Source: Flavobacteriaceae bacterium
GTDB lineage: Bacteria; Bacteroidota; Bacteroidia; Flavobacteriales; Flavobacteriaceae
Assembly: GCA_002702745.1 (NCBI GenBank)
Contig: PABM01000004.1
Coordinates: 1-18,840 of the forward strand
DNA: 18,840 bases
Direction: 5' to 3'
Shown: positions 15,285 to 18,840 of the stretch, piece after piece
Layout of the letters: each line of letters starts with the position of its first letter
How positions within the stretch are numbered: the stretch's first letter is position 1
The notes under the pieces: generated by a model
Told to the model about the DNA's origin: nothing
The model's input: only the letters and a program-made list of their open reading frames with translations
The model's database searches: none
Translations under genes and position numbers: made by a program

Positions 15285-16061
15285 ATGAAAACTAAAAAAG
15301 AAATAGTAAAGGATTGGATTACAAGATATACCAGAGTAGAAATTTCTGATTTTGGAGAATATATATTATTAACAAATTTTCAAAAATATGTTGATGAATT
15401 CGCCTCTTTAAATGGCACCACTGTTGACGGGCTTGACAAAAATATGCCATCTTCAACTCATAATAATATTACGATTATAAACTTTGGAATGGGAAGTCCA
15501 AATGCAGCAACTGTGATGGATTTGCTTACCGCATTAATGCCAAAGGCAGTATTATTTTTAGGTAAGTGCGGAGGTTTAAAAAACCGAATAAAAATCGGAG
15601 ATTATATATTACCAATTGGCGCGATAAGAGGGGAGGGAACTTCTAATGATTATTTTCCAATTGAAGTTCCAGCAATGCCCTCTTTCTCTTTACAAAGAGC
15701 AATTTCTTCAGCTTTAAAGTATAATAAAACTGATTATTGGACTGGAACAATCTTCACCACAAACAGAAGAGTTTGGGAATTTGATTTAAAATTTAAAAAA
15801 TATCTTAAAAAAGTTAGAGCATATTCAATTGATATGGAAACAGCAACTTTATTTACTGTTGGGTTTCACAATAGAATTCCAACAGGAGCTTTACTTTTAG
15901 TTACTGATCAACCGATGATACCTGATGGTATTAAAACTAAGATTGAGGATGATAAAAACTCAAAGTTATACGATAAAAATCATCTTGAACTTGGAATTGC
16001 ATCTCTTAACGAAATAATTAAGTATGATGGTACGAATACTGTTAGACACTTAAAATTTTAA
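15285..16061 (+). CDS. amn: AMP nucleosidase, short Bacteroidota form
   Basis: The enzyme splits AMP to adenine and ribose 5-phosphate and so tunes the adenylate pool. The 258-residue protein is a single PNP/UDP-phosphorylase-fold domain without the long N-terminal regulatory domain of the ~480-residue E. coli Amn. Visible landmarks are NFGMGSPNAATVMDLL (66-81), FLGKCGGL (91-98), GDYILPIGAIRGEGTSNDYF (105-124), the ribose- and base-binding SIDMETATLF (181-190), and TDQP (207-210). The GEGTSNDYFP segment separates AMP nucleosidases from nucleoside phosphorylases in my recollection. It has its own transcription unit, between a terminator and a convergent gene whose end overlaps by four bases. 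Confidence 0.92.
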   Translation: MKTKKEIVKDWITRYTRVEISDFGEYILLTNFQKYVDEFASLNGTTVDGLDKNMPSSTHNNITIINFGMGSPNAATVMDLLTALMPKAVLFLGKCGGLKNRIKIGDYILPIGAIRGEGTSNDYFPIEVPAMPSFSLQRAISSALKYNKTDYWTGTIFTTNRRVWEFDLKFKKYLKKVRAYSIDMETATLFTVGFHNRIPTGALLLVTDQPMIPDGIKTKIEDDKNSKLYDKNHLELGIASLNEIIKYDGTNTVRHLKF

Positions 16062-16325
16062 TTTAGACTCTGGTAAAAGGGGCTTCTAAATATTCCTACT
16101 GCTAATTCTGCCCACAATAAAATAAAGACTGTAACAACAATGATTATAGCTAATATTTTCTTTAATTCCGCTAAAAAAATTCATAAAACTGATAAAAGAA
16201 AGACATGAAAAAATTAAAACACCCATGATAATAAAACCAACCAGACTATAGTTAAAATCCTTAATATATATGTTAGACAAAAAGGGTATTGTAAGTAAAA
16301 TAAGTGTATAAATAATTTTTTTCAC
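16058..16325 (-). pseudogene. Small multi-helix membrane protein gene with a +1 frameshift
   Basis: The gene starts with GTG at 16325 and reads MKKIIYTLILLTIPFLSNIY, then a second helix through FSCLSFISFMNF. As written the frame then runs into polar sequence (SGIKENISYNHCCYS) and ends at 16086. Removing one T from the T7 run (complement of 16173-16179) instead gives LAELKKILAIIIVVTVFILL then WAELAVGIFRSPFYQSLN, stopping at 16058. That is an 88-residue protein with three hydrophobic helices. Its ending WAELAVGIF-x-SPF strongly resembles the WAELAVGIFGTPFAGS tail that I recall from small Flavobacteriia membrane proteins. So the intact form is known and this copy carries one extra base in a homopolymer. 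It may be a true mutation, a sequencing or assembly error, or a site of transcriptional slippage. Its end overlaps the convergent amn stop by four bases. Confidence 0.78.
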
Positions 16326-16350
16326 TGCTGAAATTTATTCAAAAAAATTG

Positions 16351-16385
16351 ACTAATCATCTTTAACTAAAGATTAGTTTTTTTTT
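16351..16385 (+). terminator. Hairpin with T tract, probable bidirectional terminator
   Basis: ATCTTT (16358-16363) and AAAGAT (16368-16373) form a 6-bp stem with a 4-base loop, extended by ACTA/TAGT across a 3-base bulge. Nine T follow on the plus strand (16377-16385), and seven T on the minus strand (complement of 16341-16347). It has no GC core and sits between two divergent gene starts, so it is not directly behind any gene. It could stop read-through from amn on the plus strand or antisense read-through from the 18098-16890 gene. Confidence 0.5.
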
Positions 16386-16409
16386 AACAATTCTAAGATA
16401 TTTATAAGG

Positions 16410-16417
16410 TAAGTTTG
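16410..16417 (+). promoter_or_regulatory. Probable -7 box for the lipocalin-like gene
   Basis: TAAGTTTG matches TAnnTTTG exactly and lies 18 bases before the ATG at 16436. It contains the TTG at 16415 that could otherwise be taken as an upstream start, which supports the ATG. No -33 TTG is clear. Confidence 0.45.
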
Positions 16418-16435
16418 AAATATATAATTGAATCT

Positions 16436-16903
16436 ATGAGAATTTTATATTTATTTTTTCTGATTTCCTCATTAATGTTTTCTCAAAATAAACTAACTAA
16501 ATCTGATGTAATAGGAAAGTGGGAGGTTAAAGTTAAAGTAAAACAACTTTTAAAAGAAGAAACAAAAAATCTTGATATGTTTGAGAAAATGGCGGTACAG
16601 TTGGCATCAGGTTTTGCAGAAGACATTTTGGATACCGCAGATATTTATATTCTTTTCAAAAAAAATAATACAGCTACACTGACTCTAAATTTTTTTGATT
16701 ATGATGAGAAAGAAGAAGTCAAATGGTCAATAGTTGGTGATGAAATAGTAATTGACGATTCATTAAATAAAAAAATAAATATCGGCTCAGAAAATAATAA
16801 ATGGATTTTAGTTGATGGTACGATCTTCTTCAAAGAAGAAAACAAAAAGATTAACAAAAACATATTTCTGAGAAAAGTGGAATTGGTAGTTAATCAAAAA
16901 TAA
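16436..16903 (+). CDS. Secreted lipocalin-like protein, unknown ligand
   Basis: The 155-residue product starts with a signal peptide (MRILYLFFLISSLMFSQ, cleavage before or near Gln17). The mature part opens with KLTKSDVIGKWEVKVKVK, the usual first strand (GxW) of lipocalin-like domains. Then come a helix-like insert (about 40-72) and a strand series ILFKKNNTATLTLNFF, EVKWSIVGDEIVIDD, KWILVDGTIFF. That order matches small Bacteroidota proteins of the lipocalin-like type, though sequence likeness is weak. The ATG at 16436 is chosen over TTG at 16415, which falls inside a promoter-like box and would add seven residues before the signal peptide. The last 14 bases overlap the end of the convergent gene. 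Confidence 0.65.
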   Translation: MRILYLFFLISSLMFSQNKLTKSDVIGKWEVKVKVKQLLKEETKNLDMFEKMAVQLASGFAEDILDTADIYILFKKNNTATLTLNFFDYDEKEEVKWSIVGDEIVIDDSLNKKINIGSENNKWILVDGTIFFKEENKKINKNIFLRKVELVVNQK

Positions 16904-18098
16904 AAGTTAACCCTGCATTTTCCTGTAGTCTTTTTAAGAGTGGGTCACCCAATCCTACTGATGGAGTTAAGATCCCATAAGTTTTAGGTGTTTTATCTAA
17001 TGCAAGACAAACAGCACTTTCAGCCAACATTTTAGAAGTTGACCCATAACCAGGGTCCATATCGCCAATAACTTTACTTAAGTATATTTTATCTTGTTGT
17101 GTCAAATAAAATCGCAGGTTATAGTATCCGCTAATTCTTGTTTTTTTTGAAGGCCCCTCACCAGATTTAGGCAAAACATAATCTACAATATTTTTTATGA
17201 AACTACCTTTTTTTCTAGTTGCTAAAAAAATAGGAATCAAACTCAAGTATCCTTTTACTTGGCCAAAAACTCCTTTTCCTGACAATGTTGCCTCATCATA
17301 AGAAAAGTCTGATCCGTATTTGAAATTAATTAGTGCATGGCTTCTTCTTACAATTTTTGTATTAATTCCTGCCATTACAAAAGGGGCAATCCATGAATTT
17401 GAAACTTTATCAAAAATCACGCTTTGAAGATCTGCTTTGTCGGGCCCAGTTTGTTTGTCTATCGGATTGAGACCATAAGGATTTGTCAAATTTTTTCTAA
17501 CTTCTTTATCTACACGTGCTTCCTCCAAAACATTTGAAAGGCTATTGTATGTGCCACCACTTATTCCTCCTTTAGCACCTGCGACCCTCATATTTATCTT
17601 GTTTGTATATTTTCCTGTTTTTTCAAAAACCTTTTTTTGGGAATAAAAAACTCCCATGTCAGACGGAATCGAATCAAATCCGCAGGAATTGATGATTTTA
17701 ATTTTATTTTCTTTAGCCTTCAGATGATATTTGTCTATCATTTTTCTAATCCATTGAGTTTCTCCGGTAATATCACAATAATTAGTATTGGTTTTAATAC
17801 AGGCTTCTATAAGATTTGAACCGTATTTTGCATAAGGACCAACGGTTGTGCAAATTACTTTTGTTTTAGAAGTTAATTTGATAAGACTTTCAATGTCGTC
17901 ACTATCAGCGATGAAAATTCTTTCCTTGTCTATATTTAATCGATTAGCTACAACTGAAGCTTTTTCTTTATTTCTTCCAGCAATTCCCCATTTTAGAGTA
18001 CTGTTGGAATATTTTTTATTAATATATTCACTGACCAGTTGGCCTGTAAAACCTGTTGCCCCCCAGATTATTAAGTCTAGTTCTTTAGTATTTGACAT
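16890..18098 (-). CDS. Saccharopine dehydrogenase-like NAD(P)-binding protein
   Basis: The 402-residue protein belongs to the saccharopine-dehydrogenase-like / trans-acting enoyl-reductase family. It has an N-terminal Rossmann fold with GATGFTG (13-19), the second strand ending in GIAGRNKEK (38-46), and the family block TTVGPYAKYG followed by NYCDITGE. SCGFDSIPSDMGV and GAKGGISGGTYNS mark the start of the second domain. The C-terminal region ends with the MDPGYGSTSKMLAESAVCLA segment seen in these proteins. True saccharopine dehydrogenase activity is not implied: relatives include human SCCPDH and mycobacterial enoyl reductases, and the substrate is unknown. The CPxCG-protein gene lies nine bases upstream on the same strand, so the two probably form an operon. 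Confidence 0.9.
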   Translation of the reverse strand: MSNTKELDLIIWGATGFTGQLVSEYINKKYSNSTLKWGIAGRNKEKASVVANRLNIDKERIFIADSDDIESLIKLTSKTKVICTTVGPYAKYGSNLIEACIKTNTNYCDITGETQWIRKMIDKYHLKAKENKIKIINSCGFDSIPSDMGVFYSQKKVFEKTGKYTNKINMRVAGAKGGISGGTYNSLSNVLEEARVDKEVRKNLTNPYGLNPIDKQTGPDKADLQSVIFDKVSNSWIAPFVMAGINTKIVRRSHALINFKYGSDFSYDEATLSGKGVFGQVKGYLSLIPIFLATRKKGSFIKNIVDYVLPKSGEGPSKKTRISGYYNLRFYLTQQDKIYLSKVIGDMDPGYGSTSKMLAESAVCLALDKTPKTYGILTPSVGLGDPLLKRLQENAGLTFIFD

Positions 18099-18107
18099 AT
18101 TTAAAAT

Positions 18108-18290
18108 TTATTGATCTATTTTTTCGCAATTAAAGAAAACAACCTCATTATTTTCAACTGTTATATGAAAATCAATTGGGTTACAGCATACTTCACAATC
18201 CTCTATAAAATTTTGATTTTCAATTGAAGGGTCCACCATTTTTAATTGATTCTGCCAACAATATGGGCAATCGAAATATTCCTCTAACAC
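18108..18290 (-). CDS. CPxCG-type cysteine-rich small protein
   Basis: The 60-residue protein has CPYC at 8-11 and EDCEVCC at 31-36, followed by NPIDF, which is the pattern of the CPXCG cysteine-rich family. The two pairs of cysteines (8, 11 and 32, 35) should form a zinc knuckle; Cys36 is the extra conserved cysteine of the family. The second position is CPYCW, without the Gly of CPxCG, which is common among members. The start is GTG at 18290, the only normal start codon between the upstream in-frame stop and the first Cys pair. It is upstream of and co-directional with the saccharopine dehydrogenase-like gene. Function is unknown. Confidence 0.85.
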   Translation of the reverse strand: MLEEYFDCPYCWQNQLKMVDPSIENQNFIEDCEVCCNPIDFHITVENNEVVFFNCEKIDQ

Positions 18291-18370
18291 AATATTGAAT
18301 TTATTTTACAATATTATGATAAAGATTCAGATGATTCATTAAATTGATAAATAATTATTAATTAAATATT

Positions 18371-18679
18371 ATGAAAAAATTGTTCTTAGTTCTCTGTATT
18401 TTAGGTGTTATCTTACCTTATTATCAGTTGTATTATTTTTTACTTGAAAATAATTGGTCAATGAGTGAGTTTTGGACTGATATTTATTCTAATCATGCAA
18501 TTTCAATGATAACTATGGATATCACAGTTGCTGCAACTTCGTATTTGGTTTTTATTATTTACAGGTTTTATAATAGAAAAATTGATAGCAAATCGTTTAT
18601 TAAATATATGTTATCATTGTTTTTAGTTGGATTTTCATTATCAATGCCTTTGTATTTATATGATAACTATAAAAACTAA
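18371..18679 (+). CDS. DUF2834 family membrane protein
   Basis: The 102-residue protein has three hydrophobic helices (about 3-25, 45-67 and 80-97). The landmarks of DUF2834 are present: CILGVILPYYQLYYFLLEN near the start, the middle block FWTDIYSNHAISMITMDITV, and the end LVGFSLSMPLYLYDNY. It is an inner-membrane protein of unknown function with no operon partner visible. The ATG at 18371 follows an A/T-rich leader without a recognisable promoter box. Confidence 0.85.
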   Translation: MKKLFLVLCILGVILPYYQLYYFLLENNWSMSEFWTDIYSNHAISMITMDITVAATSYLVFIIYRFYNRKIDSKSFIKYMLSLFLVGFSLSMPLYLYDNYKN

Positions 18680-18721
18680 AAAATAATACTTGAAAAAATC
18701 AATTACTATAAGAATATAGAT

Positions 18722-18729
18722 TACATTTG
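18722..18729 (+). promoter_or_regulatory. Probable -7 box for the cold-shock gene
   Basis: TACATTTG matches TAnnTTTG exactly, 19 bases before the ATG at 18749. A -33 TTG at normal spacing is not evident. If real, the leader would be far shorter than the long, thermosensing leader of E. coli cspA. Confidence 0.45.
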
Positions 18730-18748
18730 CTGAAATTTATAATTTATA

Positions 18749-18840
18749 ATGAAAGGAACAGTAAAATTTTTCAATGAATCTAAAGGTTATGGATTCATTA
18801 CAAACGACGAAACAGGAGAAGACCTTTTCGTTCATTATTC
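18749..18840 (+). CDS. Cold-shock domain protein, 5' part only
   Basis: The visible 30 codons begin [18 protein letters not shown] and continue to EDLFVHYS, where the window ends. This is the N-terminal half of a CspA-type single-stranded nucleic-acid-binding domain, with RNP1 (KGYGFIT) and RNP2 (LFVHYS) both recognisable. Such proteins act as RNA chaperones. The usual length is 63-70 residues, or longer in Bacteroidota forms with an added C-terminal part, which cannot be decided here. Confidence 0.93.
   Translation, partial: MKGTVKFFNESKGYGFITNDETGEDLFVHY

Noticed and set aside
1..18840. Search for defence islands, CRISPR repeats, toxin-antitoxin pairs, transposases, integrase sites and tRNAs
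   Set aside because: No spaced direct repeats, tRNA-like cloverleaf, transposase motif or nuclease/ATPase pair was seen by eye on either strand. A computed search could still find a small RNA.

Overview
The window is AT-rich DNA (roughly 30% G+C) whose gene content points to a marine-type member of Flavobacteriia (Bacteroidota). The signs are a compact menaquinone operon and no ubiquinone-specific genes, many lipoproteins with acidic residues right after the lipobox cysteine, a Bacteroidota-type AMP nucleosidase, a DUF5117/DUF5118-type zinc metalloprotease, and recurrent TAnnTTTG boxes just upstream of start codons where Shine-Dalgarno sequences are absent. The assignment rests on protein resemblance, not on any marker RNA; I see no rRNA, tRNA, CRISPR array, insertion sequence or phage gene.

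Layout. Positions 44-1069 hold a two-domain fasciclin surface lipoprotein with its terminator. Positions 1154-8530, all on the minus strand, form one seven-gene menaquinone operon read in the order ubiE/menG, menF, menD, menB, menA, menC, menE. Genes overlap or lie 1-27 bases apart, and both menA and menE appear to start with TTG. Together they convert chorismate to menaquinone, except that the MenH step and the DHNA-CoA thioesterase step have no gene here. Positions 8643-11799 are an accessory stretch: an outer-membrane barrel-like protein, a decayed Kazal-domain lipoprotein, a very acidic lipoprotein made of six ~45-residue units in alternating A and B types, a two-helix membrane protein, a small secreted protein and a probable 29-residue membrane microprotein. 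Positions 11802-14108 encode a secreted HExxHxxGxxH zinc metalloprotease.

Positions 14215-16061 carry a DUF4956 membrane protein, an NTF2-like lipoprotein, a strong terminator and AMP nucleosidase. Positions 16058-16325 hold a small membrane protein gene broken by one extra base in a homopolymer. Then come a secreted lipocalin-like protein, an NAD(P)-binding saccharopine-dehydrogenase-like protein co-directional with a CPxCG zinc-ribbon-type protein, a DUF2834 membrane protein, and the first 30 codons of a cold-shock protein cut by the window end.

Most of the window is ordinary core metabolism. The parts worth a second look are the alternating-repeat acidic lipoprotein, the two broken small genes, the overlooked 29-codon ORF behind the metalloprotease, and the streamlined operon with its missing steps. 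I found no defence system, biosynthetic cluster or other clearly new multi-gene system.
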